Under the pieces are notes generated by a model. It did not search any database, was not told the DNA's origin, and saw nothing but the letters and a program-made list of their open reading frames with translations. 10,563 nt of DNA from a bacterium (GTDB lineage Bacteria; Verrucomicrobiota; Verrucomicrobiae; Limisphaerales; J093), in contig JAKCAB010000573.1 of NCBI GenBank assembly GCA_021839785.1, forward strand, positions 1 to 10,563, in the 5' to 3' direction. Positions within the stretch are counted from its first letter, which is position 1. Each line of letters opens with the position of its first letter. Positions 1 to 6,335 of the stretch are shown here, one piece after another. A program made the translations under genes and the position numbers.

Positions 1-38
1 TGGCCGGTAGCCTTGCACCGTCCCGCCGCGGAATCCAG

Positions 39-1481
39 TCATTCCTCCGCGAGCAGCCGCACCGGGCCGAGCAGGCCGGAGGCCAGCAGCGGCGTGTCCT
101 TCGCGAATGGATTCCAAGTGGTCCAAGCGACGCGCTGATCCGGCGGCAAGGCGGCATCGCCAATCAGCCGGTTGGGCCAGAGGTTCGCCACGCGAATCTC
201 CAGCGTGTTGGTGCCGGCTTTGAGCGCCGCGGTCGCGTCCAGTCGGAACGGTTCCGTCCACGCGGTTCCCAAGTCGCGCCCGTTGAGCCGCACCGCGGCC
301 ATCACCTTCACCGTGCCGAGATCGAGGAAGACGCGTTTGCCCGAGCTTCGGTTGTTGAACTCCGCACCCGTTTCAAACGTCGTCCGGTAAGTCGCGAGGC
401 CGGAGAAGTGCCGCACCCCCGCGTCGGTGTGCTGGGTCCAGTCGATCAAGCGGTCAAGGCGGATTGGGCTCGGCGCCCCGCGACCTGCCTGAAAACTCAC
501 CTGCCACGGCCCGCCGACCTCGGCCAGCGGGACAACTTTTGCGAAGTTGGGGGCCGGCGTCTTTGCCGGCTTCGTCGGATGGCGAAAGACAATGAAGAAC
601 GACTGGTGCGCTTCGAATTCGAGCGGCACGAAGGTCCGATCTGGCTCCGGCGTGAAGTCCGGCAACGGTCGGATGTCGCCCGTCACGGCATCCCACAACT
701 CAGGCTGTTTGCCCGTGACGCGGAAGCTGGCGCGCGCTTTGACCGGCGTCGCGACCGGATTGGCGACGAAGTAGATGTCGGCGTCGCCATCGCGGCGGTG
801 AGTGTAGCGGAGTTGAACGTCGGACTCGAAGTCCGGCGCCACCTTCATTTTCGCCAGCAACGATTTCGCCACGTCGTAAGGCGGATAAACCTCCGGCGGT
901 GGTGCGGCTTTGGAGTCGGCACTCGCCACGACTTCGCCGCCCCAGACAATTCGACCCTTCCCGACACGTCGCTCGGTGATTGCGGCGGGCCGCCCGCCGT
1001 CGCCCCACAATTCCCTGGCCAGTCGCTGCACTTCCGCATCGCCGCGCGGATAATCCGCCAGGCTCGGAGATCGGCGCGGTGGCGGACCCACGACAGTCGC
1101 GCCAGCGTGGACCAACTCCGAAATTTTGCGCAGCAGTCGCGGCGTCATGGTGTCGAATTCGGGCAGCACCAACAGGCGATAGCTCATGCCATCGGCAAAG
1201 TGAAGCTGGCCGTCTTTGACGCTGGCCTGCTGGCGGAGAACATCCGGCGCGCAGCCGTCGAAGTTGTAGCCGCGCCGATCCGGCGGGTCGCCGCGCGTGG
1301 CCGAGGCCGGCGGGCGAAACACCTGCGGCGCGCCTTCCGGCAGGAGATAGCAAATGTCCGCCACGGGCAGACCACGCCGGAGCAGGTACTGGCAACGCGC
1401 CAGGTATTGGTGGTACGCCGGCGCCAAGTCCCACCAAGTCTGCGTGCGCTCCCAATGAACCCCGTACGGCCCCATCGTCAT
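39..1481 (-). CDS. Alpha-L-rhamnosidase GH106, C-terminal fragment
   Basis: This is the rear half of the GH106 gene. From the first ATG after the stop (1481) it would make 480 residues; family-like sequence begins 11 codons earlier, right after the TAA. It contains the end of the catalytic domain (GPYGVHWERTQTWW, residues 4-17), a region typical of the family around YNFDGCAPDVL (72-82), and a flavodoxin-like stretch (YRLLVLPEFDTMTP, 101-114). A C-terminal beta-sandwich resembling the galactose-binding fold covers about 355-480, with YRTTF, LDLGTV, VRLNGRDLGTAW and VANLWPNRLIGD. It ends with the usual SGLLGPVRLL. No ribosome binding site precedes the ATG at 1481 and there is no signal peptide, so independent expression as a useful protein is unlikely. 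The 38 bases beyond its stop hold nothing recognisable. Confidence 0.7.
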   Translation of the reverse strand: MTMGPYGVHWERTQTWWDLAPAYHQYLARCQYLLRRGLPVADICYLLPEGAPQVFRPPASATRGDPPDRRGYNFDGCAPDVLRQQASVKDGQLHFADGMSYRLLVLPEFDTMTPRLLRKISELVHAGATVVGPPPRRSPSLADYPRGDAEVQRLARELWGDGGRPAAITERRVGKGRIVWGGEVVASADSKAAPPPEVYPPYDVAKSLLAKMKVAPDFESDVQLRYTHRRDGDADIYFVANPVATPVKARASFRVTGKQPELWDAVTGDIRPLPDFTPEPDRTFVPLEFEAHQSFFIVFRHPTKPAKTPAPNFAKVVPLAEVGGPWQVSFQAGRGAPSPIRLDRLIDWTQHTDAGVRHFSGLATYRTTFETGAEFNNRSSGKRVFLDLGTVKVMAAVRLNGRDLGTAWTEPFRLDATAALKAGTNTLEIRVANLWPNRLIGDAALPPDQRVAWTTWNPFAKDTPLLASGLLGPVRLLAEE

Positions 1482-1514
1482 GCCCGGCGCGCGATCCAGC
1501 CAGGGCTGGTGCTG

Positions 1515-1517
1515 TTA
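1515..1517 (-). other. In-frame TAA nonsense codon inside GH106
   Basis: On the minus strand the codons read CAT CGT TAA CAG CAC CAG CCC TGG, that is H-R-stop-Q-H-Q-P-W. As I recall the family, HR is followed by Tyr or Phe, a small residue, then HQPW, so the stop replaces the aromatic residue. One base change from TAC or TAT would create it. UAA is not a known selenocysteine or pyrrolysine codon, and the following CAGCAC does not match the CARYYA read-through context. Confidence 0.85.
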
Positions 1518-3059
1518 ACGATGAAACACGAGGCGGTTGATGCCGGCGCAAAACGCCCAGTCGCCCTGCGCCTTCAGAGCGCCGGGATAAAGTCGCCAGC
1601 GCTCGCCGTCGCCGGACGTGAACGACTCCGCCGCCACCACAGGGCGGCCCAGCGTGTGCGCGATCGAGACGGCCTCGAAGCAACTGTACTCGGTGTCGAA
1701 GCCGTAGCCTTTGGCCCAGAATTCGCACATCGGCACGTCGGCGACGCCACCCAACGCCAGGTCCGCGCAGGGATTCATGTCATACGGTTCGATGGACAAA
1801 CCAAAGCCGTGGCGGCGCCCCAGTTCCCGCAGATGGCGGGCGTGGTTTTCCACCACTAACTCCTGAGCGGTCTGGCGCAAATCCCAAAGAAATCGTTCGG
1901 AGAGCGCCCGACTACCCACGACGCGACCCGTCATCGCCGGCAGGTAAGGCTGGAGGTCGTAGCCGCGTCGCTTGTGGAACTCCCCGCGGAAATCGGCCGT
2001 CCAGTTCTGCGAACTCATCTCCCAGCTATCCATGTGCAACATCGTCCACCCCGCGCCGGCCTTTTGGGGCGGGCCGACCGTTTTCAACAGCGAACCGATG
2101 AAGGCCGCGAAGTGGGCATCCAACGCCGCGGGGTCGAACTTGTCGCTCTCGAGGCCCAGGCCGGGCAACGGCGCCGGGCGGGTGTTTTGACCGGTGCTCG
2201 TCCGGCCGAAACGGAGGATGGTCCAGTCGCCTGCGGGCACCTCCCAATCCAGGCGGCCATCGGGTGCAAGGCGCGCGGAGAGGTCGAGGACTTGGGCGGT
2301 CGGAATGCAGGCGTCAGCCGGCGGTTCGTCAAAGCCGGCGGGCGCCGGCAGGAATGGTTTCACGCCCGGCTGGGACGAGTAAGGCGCGCGAACGTAAAGC
2401 GCCTTTTCGTCGATGTCCGGGATGCGCGCATTCTTCTTCGGCGTGGGGAAGGCCAGCACAGCGACATCGCGGTAAAACGCTTTGCGGGCTGCTTCCAATT
2501 CCGACGGCAACGCGCCTTCGCCGAAAACCGGCTTCCGCGGCTGCGCGCGCGGCAGAATGGCGCTGAAGCGTGCCGGCCCGGCGACGTTCGTCTCCGCCGC
2601 GACGAGGTGCTGCATCGACTGCTCGGGTTTGATCCAAGGACCGCCGCTGCCGGTCCAGCCCGGCCCGGCGTTGAGCGCGATTTGGAGTCCCAGCCGCTGC
2701 GCCTCGTTCACCGCGTGCTTGAACAGCGCCCGCCACTCGTCGCTCATGAACTTCACCGGTCCCCGCGGAATGCCGACATCGACCTCCATCAGGATCACGC
2801 CACCGAGACCGGCGCGCTGCATCGCTTCGAGGTCGGCCGTGATGCCTTCGCGGGCCAGGTTGCCATCCATGACGAACCAGTAAACCCACGGCCGGGCCGC
2901 CGGCGACGGGTCGCGAAAAGCACTTTCCAGCGAGTCGCCGGCGCGGAGCGGTAAGTTGCCGGGAACACCGGACAGCAGCGTCAGCCAAGCGATCAGCGCT
3001 GGCATCGCGGCCGCGGCGCGTCGAATCGCTCGGACCCGACCAACTTTTGAAGTGGACAC
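1515..3059 (-). CDS. Alpha-L-rhamnosidase GH106, N-terminal fragment (signal sequence and most of the catalytic domain)
   Basis: This 514-residue frame holds the front of the GH106 catalytic region. I chose the GTG at 3059 because it gives a classic signal sequence: a basic stretch (KVGRVRAIRR, residues 5-14) followed by a hydrophobic run (about 15-30). The in-frame ATG at 3005 would leave an uncharged N-terminus. Neither start has a convincing Shine-Dalgarno sequence. The frame stays open further upstream to 3746, but that part overlaps the prepilin gene in another frame and is not coding. Family-like motifs are ALNAGPGWTGSGGPW (128-142), HMDSWE (342-347), EPYDMNPCADL (424-434) and AAESFTSGD (476-484). 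The Glu residues in HMDSWE and AAESF are my candidates for catalytic residues, unproven. The gene begins 47 bases after the prepilin stop and may be co-transcribed with it. The protein ends at the internal TAA. Confidence 0.75.
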   Translation of the reverse strand: MSTSKVGRVRAIRRAAAAMPALIAWLTLLSGVPGNLPLRAGDSLESAFRDPSPAARPWVYWFVMDGNLAREGITADLEAMQRAGLGGVILMEVDVGIPRGPVKFMSDEWRALFKHAVNEAQRLGLQIALNAGPGWTGSGGPWIKPEQSMQHLVAAETNVAGPARFSAILPRAQPRKPVFGEGALPSELEAARKAFYRDVAVLAFPTPKKNARIPDIDEKALYVRAPYSSQPGVKPFLPAPAGFDEPPADACIPTAQVLDLSARLAPDGRLDWEVPAGDWTILRFGRTSTGQNTRPAPLPGLGLESDKFDPAALDAHFAAFIGSLLKTVGPPQKAGAGWTMLHMDSWEMSSQNWTADFRGEFHKRRGYDLQPYLPAMTGRVVGSRALSERFLWDLRQTAQELVVENHARHLRELGRRHGFGLSIEPYDMNPCADLALGGVADVPMCEFWAKGYGFDTEYSCFEAVSIAHTLGRPVVAAESFTSGDGERWRLYPGALKAQGDWAFCAGINRLVFHR

Positions 3060-3106
3060 GCCCTTGCCGTTACACCGCTTCGCCGCGCCACGCAATACGC
3101 CGGTCC

Positions 3107-3934
3107 TCACGGCGTGGTGATGCCGGGGATGACGAAATAGCACATCCAGGTGCCGATGTTGCCGCCGCCCGCGCCCAAGGTGATCGTTTTGTTGTTCTGC
3201 CACTGGACGTGGCCGTCTTCGAAAAGGAAGTTTCCGCCCGCCGGCAAACCGCGATTCAGGAAGTGCGCGGCGGTGCGCACCTGGCGGCCGTTGTAATCGG
3301 TCGTCCAGACCAGGCGCGGGTCGAGCATGTTGGTGGTCATCGGACCCGTGCCCTGCAATTTGTCCATAAGGATCGGCGCCTGCGAGTAAACGCTGCCGAG
3401 CTTGGTCCGGTAAAACCACTCGGCCGTGCCGCGGGCGAAGGTGGCCACGTCGGACTGCGATTTTTCCTTTTGCCGGCCCGGCAGGTAGAAGTAACCGAGG
3501 AGTTGAGTCACGTTGTCGGCGGCGATGTTGTCGGCTTCGAACGCCCGGTGCCACTCGTCCGTGGGACAGAACAGCACGTCGTTGGCCACGCGCCGGCTCT
3601 TCTTGGTGCTGCGTTGATTCGGGATGAGGTAGTTTCGCCAGAAATTGCTCATGCTCGGCATCATCCAGCTCAAGTGGTACCCGCCCGTGTTGTCCGGAAA
3701 ACTCTCCTGGTAATCGCCGGCATACATGGCGACGGCGATGCCCCATTGCTTGCAGTTGCTCGCGCAGAGCGTCCGGTTCGCCTTGGCCTTCGCCTGCGAC
3801 AACGCCGGCAACAACAGCCCGGCGAGGATCGCGATGATGGCAATCACCACCAGCAATTCGATCAAGGTAAAGCCCCGCGTCCGGCGGCGGCGGGACGGCG
3901 ACAACGCATTGGGAGTGACGGGAGGTGGGTTCAT
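3107..3934 (-). CDS. Prepilin-type N-terminal cleavage/methylation protein (verrucomicrobial pseudopilin-like, DGHV C-terminal motif)
   Basis: This 275-residue protein has a type IV prepilin leader: a basic lead (RRRRTRG) ends at Gly21, followed by [24 protein letters not shown]. Cleavage is expected between Gly21 and Phe22, and Glu26 is the conserved Glu5 of the mature protein. The hydrophobic helix (22-45) would anchor it in the membrane or pack it into a pseudopilus. The globular part has Cys58, Cys61 and Cys123, and near the C-terminus [13 protein letters not shown] (233-245), the DG-H motif of the large pilin-like families expanded in Verrucomicrobia and Planctomycetes. The start ATG (3934) gives a normal leader length; the frame is open to 4171, but that extension crosses the inverted repeats and looks non-coding. 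No Shine-Dalgarno is seen. It lies directly before the GH106 gene. Such proteins commonly sit beside carbohydrate-active enzyme genes, but their function is unknown. Confidence 0.88.
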   Translation of the reverse strand: MNPPPVTPNALSPSRRRRTRGFTLIELLVVIAIIAILAGLLLPALSQAKAKANRTLCASNCKQWGIAVAMYAGDYQESFPDNTGGYHLSWMMPSMSNFWRNYLIPNQRSTKKSRRVANDVLFCPTDEWHRAFEADNIAADNVTQLLGYFYLPGRQKEKSQSDVATFARGTAEWFYRTKLGSVYSQAPILMDKLQGTGPMTTNMLDPRLVWTTDYNGRQVRTAAHFLNRGLPAGGNFLFEDGHVQWQNNKTITLGAGGGNIGTWMCYFVIPGITTP

Positions 3935-4055
3935 AGTCTGGGGAGTCGGTCGGTTGGGCGGCTGGAGCGGGGAGCGGGCAGGCAGGGCAACTTGCCCAGG
4001 CTGGCTTTCGGATTGGCAGCCGTATTGTTCACGTTTGGGTCTCACGACTTCAACT

Positions 4056-4114
4056 GGCGCTGCCGGTCTCGCGGACCGGACCAAAGCGCCCAGCCTGCGG
4101 GTCAAGCAAGGCTG
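4056..4114. repeat. Two adjacent strong inverted repeats (structured leader or palindromic repeat)
   Basis: The first element is a two-part hairpin. Outer arms GGCGCT (4056-4061) and AGCGCC (4085-4090) enclose inner arms CCGGTC (4063-4068) and GACCGG (4074-4079) around a 5-base loop. The second follows directly: CAGCCT (4091-4096) pairs with AGGCTG (4109-4114) over a 12-base loop. Together they give 18 paired positions in 59 bases of non-coding DNA. Neither has a T-run after it on the minus strand, so a classical intrinsic terminator for the upstream reductase gene is not favoured. A structured 5' leader or a dispersed REP-like element fits better. Confidence 0.6.
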
Positions 4115-4126
4115 GCACTGCCCAAG

Positions 4127-4156
4127 ATAATACACAAACCGGCCTCCGCACGCCAA
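4127..4156 (-). promoter_or_regulatory. Candidate sigma70-like promoter for the prepilin/GH106 unit
   Basis: Reading the minus strand, TTGGCG (4156-4151, 4 of 6 matches to TTGACA) is followed after 18 bases by TATTAT (4132-4127, 5 of 6 matches to TATAAT). It sits in a small AT-rich island of otherwise GC-rich DNA. A transcript would start near 4120 and carry a leader of about 185 bases that includes both inverted repeats. The prediction is by eye, and promoter consensus in this phylum is not well established. Confidence 0.35.
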
Positions 4157-4221
4157 TCCTCCGTTGCTCAAATTCGCCTGCCGACCGCCGCCGCCCCGCC
4201 GCCGGCCGGGAAAATTACGGG

Positions 4222-5043
4222 TTAAAGCCGGCGCAAGTGGAAGCCGCCGTCCACGTTGATCACCTCGCCGGTGCTGAAAGGCAGCAAATCTAGCGCGATC
4301 GCCGCCACCGCCTTGCCGATGTCTGCGGGCGTGCCCCAGCGCGGGATCGGCGTGAGGCCGCCGGCGATGAGTTCGTCGTACCTGGCCTTCACCGGACCGG
4401 TCATGTCGGTGGCGATCACGCCCGGCCGGATTTCATAAACCCGGATGCCCTGCGCCGCCAGGCGCGCGGCGAACAGCGGTGTCAACATCGCCAGCGCGGC
4501 CTTGGACACGCAGTAGTCGCCGCGATCGGTCGAGGCGGTGTAGGCGGAAACGCTCGAGATGGTGACGATTTTCGGCAACCGGCCGGTGGCTGGCGGCTGT
4601 CCCGCGTCGGTGACTGGCACGGCGGCGCTCACCTGCTCGATCATCCACCGCGCCACGGCTTGGGTGAGAAAGTATGGCCCTTTGACGTTAATGGCGATCA
4701 GGCGGTCGAAGCTCTCTTCGGTGGCCTCCAGCAAGTCAGCCCGGACACTCGGCGCCACGCCGGCGTTGTTGACCAGCAGGTCGATCCGACCAAACCGCTC
4801 GCGGGTGAAGGCAACGAGTTTTGCGCGGTCGGCCGCCAGCGAAACATCGGCCTGGCAAGGCTCGGCGCGAATGGCGTATCCGCAGGCCCGAGCCGCGACG
4901 AGGCAATCCTCCGCCGTTTGCTGCGCGGCGACGGCGTGACCAACAAAGTTGACCACGAGGTCGTAGCCGAGTTTTGCCAGTTCGAGCGCGATGCCGCGTC
5001 CAATGCCGCGCGAAGCGCCGGTGATCAACGCCACGGGATTCAC
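4222..5043 (-). CDS. Short-chain dehydrogenase/reductase, FabG-like (3-oxoacyl-ACP reductase subfamily)
   Basis: A complete classical SDR of 273 residues, expected to be a cytoplasmic NAD(P)H-dependent oxidoreductase. Visible elements are the Rossmann dinucleotide motif TGASRGIG (8-15), NNAG (92-95), catalytic Asn119 (AINVKGP), Ser164 (TISSVSAY), and Tyr177/Lys181 (YCVSK). The C-terminal part has [10 protein letters not shown] (206-215) and the usual ending [12 protein letters not shown] loop of about 20 residues (138-157) lengthens the segment before the catalytic Ser. This loop, with the RWGTPADIG and LLPFSTGE segments, resembles the subfamily usually annotated as 3-ketoacyl-ACP reductase. 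The true substrate is unknown, and sugar oxidation is also possible given the rhamnosidase nearby. The start is GTG at 5043; an in-frame TAG four codons upstream rules out anything longer. It is separated by 128 bases from the kinase unit and is probably transcribed separately. Confidence 0.92.
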   Translation of the reverse strand: MNPVALITGASRGIGRGIALELAKLGYDLVVNFVGHAVAAQQTAEDCLVAARACGYAIRAEPCQADVSLAADRAKLVAFTRERFGRIDLLVNNAGVAPSVRADLLEATEESFDRLIAINVKGPYFLTQAVARWMIEQVSAAVPVTDAGQPPATGRLPKIVTISSVSAYTASTDRGDYCVSKAALAMLTPLFAARLAAQGIRVYEIRPGVIATDMTGPVKARYDELIAGGLTPIPRWGTPADIGKAVAAIALDLLPFSTGEVINVDGGFHLRRL

Positions 5044-5100
5044 CCCGCGAGTCTAGGTGCGAGGCCCGGCGAGGAAAGGCGAAAGCGTCCGGCCCGGGTG

Positions 5101-5122
5101 ATCGCGGTTCGGGAGCCGCGAT
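5101..5122 (-). terminator. Hairpin after the kinase operon, possible terminator
   Basis: ATCGCGG (5101-5107) and CCGCGAT (5116-5122) form a perfect 7-base-pair stem, extendable by one T-G pair around a 6-base loop. It lies 50 bases past the TAG of the REC-HisKA gene and before the reductase start. There is no T-run after it on the minus strand, so it may be a weak or Rho-assisted terminator, or simply a palindrome. Confidence 0.4.
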
Positions 5123-5171
5123 TCCGCTCACGCCGGATGACCCGCTGGCCCGCAGCCGCGCGAGTGGCTTT

Positions 5172-6335
5172 CTACGATGCCGTCGGCAGGCGGACGCGTA
5201 ACCGGACGCCTGGCGGGTTCAAGTTTTCCACGCTCACCTGGCCGCCGAACAACGAAAGGATACGCTCCGCCACCGGCGGATCCAGGCCCAAGTCGCCTCC
5301 GGGACAAAGGGCATCGCCCGTTGCCAAGACCGCGAAAAATTTCGGCACGGCCTCGTTGGGGATGGCGAAACCGCGGGCTTCGATCGTCAACTCCGTCCGG
5401 TTGCCGTCGGTCGCGGCTGATACCAGCACGGCTTCGCCCGGTCGGGAAAACCGCACGGCCGTTTCCAGCAGTGCCCGCAAGGCGCGCAGCAGGAGCTTTC
5501 GCTCGCCCAGCACCAAGGGCGCTTGGGCCGGCATCGGCCCGAACGTCACGTGGCGGCTGCCGGCCATCGCCCTCGCCTGGCGCGCGGCGGCCTTCAAGAG
5601 CAAGCTCAGCGGCACCTCCTCCGGGGGTTGCGTCCCCTGCCCCGCACACGTTTCGGTCAGGAGAAGCGCGTCGTCGATGATCGCGAGCAACCGGCCCCGC
5701 GATTGTTCGAGGGCGGCTTGGAGCTCAGGTTTGTGGCCAACGGACGGGCATTCGTGCAACAAGAGTTCCGCGACCCCCAACACGCCGTGAACGGGCGTGC
5801 GCAACTCATGCGAGATCAGTCGCAGGAACTCGCCCTTGGCCTGGTCCAAGATCGAGAGGCGGGCGTGCGCCTGGGCCAGTTCGCGCGTCCGCTGCGCCAC
5901 CGTTTCCTCCAGGCGGGCATTTTGCGCCCGCAACTCCCGCTGCAAGCGCCGCAGCTTGAGGTGCGTTTCCACCCGGGCCAGCACTTCTTCGACCTGGAAC
6001 GGTTTGGTCACGTAATCCACCCCGCCGCATTGGAAGCCCTTGACCTTGTCCAAGGGCTCGCTCAAGGCGCTGAGAAAAATCACGGGAGTGTCCGCGAATT
6101 GGGGATCGGCCTTCAGGCGCGAGCAGACTTCGTAGCCGTCCAACCCCGGCATGAGGACGTCGAGCAGGATGAGATCGGGCTGGTCTTTCAGAACCGCCTT
6201 CAACGCCATCTCCCCATTGGGCAAGGCGAAGACCCGGTAACCCTGATCCCGCAACATCGCCTCCAATAACTGGAGGTTCTGCGGGGTATCGTCCACCACC
6301 AAAATTCGCGGGGTTTCGCGCGTCCGTTCAGTCAT
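5172..6335 (-). CDS. Response regulator-histidine kinase fusion (REC-HisKA-degenerate HATPase)
   Basis: This 387-residue protein has no membrane segment. REC spans about 9-127, with acidic pair Asp15/Asp16, phosphoacceptor Asp59 (LILLDVLMPGLDG), Ser89 and Lys111. A coiled coil follows (about 128-165), then HisKA with phosphoacceptor His176 (ISHELRTPVHG). The HATPase-like domain (about 240-385) keeps the overall pattern but lacks key ATP-binding residues. In the N-box, Ala288 and Thr292 stand where the two Asn belong. In the G1 box the Asp is replaced (IEARGFAIP, 318-326). The G2 box reads GGDLGL instead of GTGLGL. It therefore probably cannot autophosphorylate normally. The start at 6335 is favoured by a strong Shine-Dalgarno and an 8-base overlap with the upstream kinase stop; a longer version from 6359 is less likely. 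It may take phosphate on Asp59 from the upstream hybrid kinase. The domain layout is clear; the loss of activity is inference. Confidence 0.88.
   Translation of the reverse strand: MTERTRETPRILVVDDTPQNLQLLEAMLRDQGYRVFALPNGEMALKAVLKDQPDLILLDVLMPGLDGYEVCSRLKADPQFADTPVIFLSALSEPLDKVKGFQCGGVDYVTKPFQVEEVLARVETHLKLRRLQRELRAQNARLEETVAQRTRELAQAHARLSILDQAKGEFLRLISHELRTPVHGVLGVAELLLHECPSVGHKPELQAALEQSRGRLLAIIDDALLLTETCAGQGTQPPEEVPLSLLLKAAARQARAMAGSRHVTFGPMPAQAPLVLGERKLLLRALRALLETAVRFSRPGEAVLVSAATDGNRTELTIEARGFAIPNEAVPKFFAVLATGDALCPGGDLGLDPPVAERILSLFGGQVSVENLNPPGVRLRVRLPTAS

Larger units (their letters stand above)
39..3059 (-). pseudogene. GH106-type alpha-L-rhamnosidase, interrupted by one in-frame stop
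   Basis: The two reading frames 1515-3059 and 39-1514 are in the same frame and together spell one GH106-like alpha-L-rhamnosidase of about 1006 codons, a normal length for this family. These enzymes release terminal L-rhamnose from pectic or other plant and algal polysaccharides. The only break is a TAA at 1515-1517, codon 515. The residues before it (INRLVFHR) and after it (HQPWLDRAPGMTMGP) form one continuous family motif, in which the interrupted position is normally aromatic as I recall it. There is no frameshift, and no second lesion disrupts the frame, so the event is very recent or artefactual. The stop falls inside the catalytic domain, so neither product alone should be active. An N-terminal signal-like segment suggests the intact enzyme was exported. 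The family call is from motif recognition, not from a search. Confidence 0.8.
3935..4221. other. Non-coding interval between the reductase and the prepilin gene
   Basis: This 287-base gap is the longest non-coding stretch in the window. It holds the promoter candidate (4127-4156), the paired inverted repeats (4056-4114) and a short palindrome, GGGCAACTTGCCC (3985-3997). The proximal part next to the prepilin ATG is pyrimidine-rich on the coding strand and has no Shine-Dalgarno. The open frames crossing it lack family features and I do not call them genes. Confidence 0.6.

Noticed and set aside
1..38. Short stretch after the rhamnosidase stop
   Set aside because: Too short to show a gene, terminator or repeat.
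1515..1517. Recoding of the internal TAA (selenocysteine, pyrrolysine or an alternative code)
   Set aside because: UAA is not used for selenocysteine or pyrrolysine, the other genes here end at ordinary TAA, TAG and TGA codons, and the 3' context does not match the known CARYYA read-through motif.
408..1859. A 483-residue plus-strand frame opposite GH106
   Set aside because: It runs antisense across both halves of the rhamnosidase and has no recognisable domain.
3060..3746. Upstream extension of the GH106 N-terminal frame
   Set aside because: It overlaps the prepilin coding region in another frame, looks Arg/His-rich and non-coding, and would bury the signal sequence.
3935..4171. 79-residue N-terminal extension of the prepilin protein
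   Set aside because: It would place the type IV leader about 100 residues inside the protein, and its coding region is the structured non-coding interval.
3047..4225. A 392-residue plus-strand frame opposite the prepilin gene
   Set aside because: It overlaps a protein with an unmistakable prepilin leader and crosses the inverted repeats; its composition is shadow-like.
5044..5090. A TAGACT -10-like sequence a few bases before the reductase GTG, suggesting a leaderless transcript
   Set aside because: No convincing -35 element at suitable spacing and only 4 of 6 matches; too weak to annotate.
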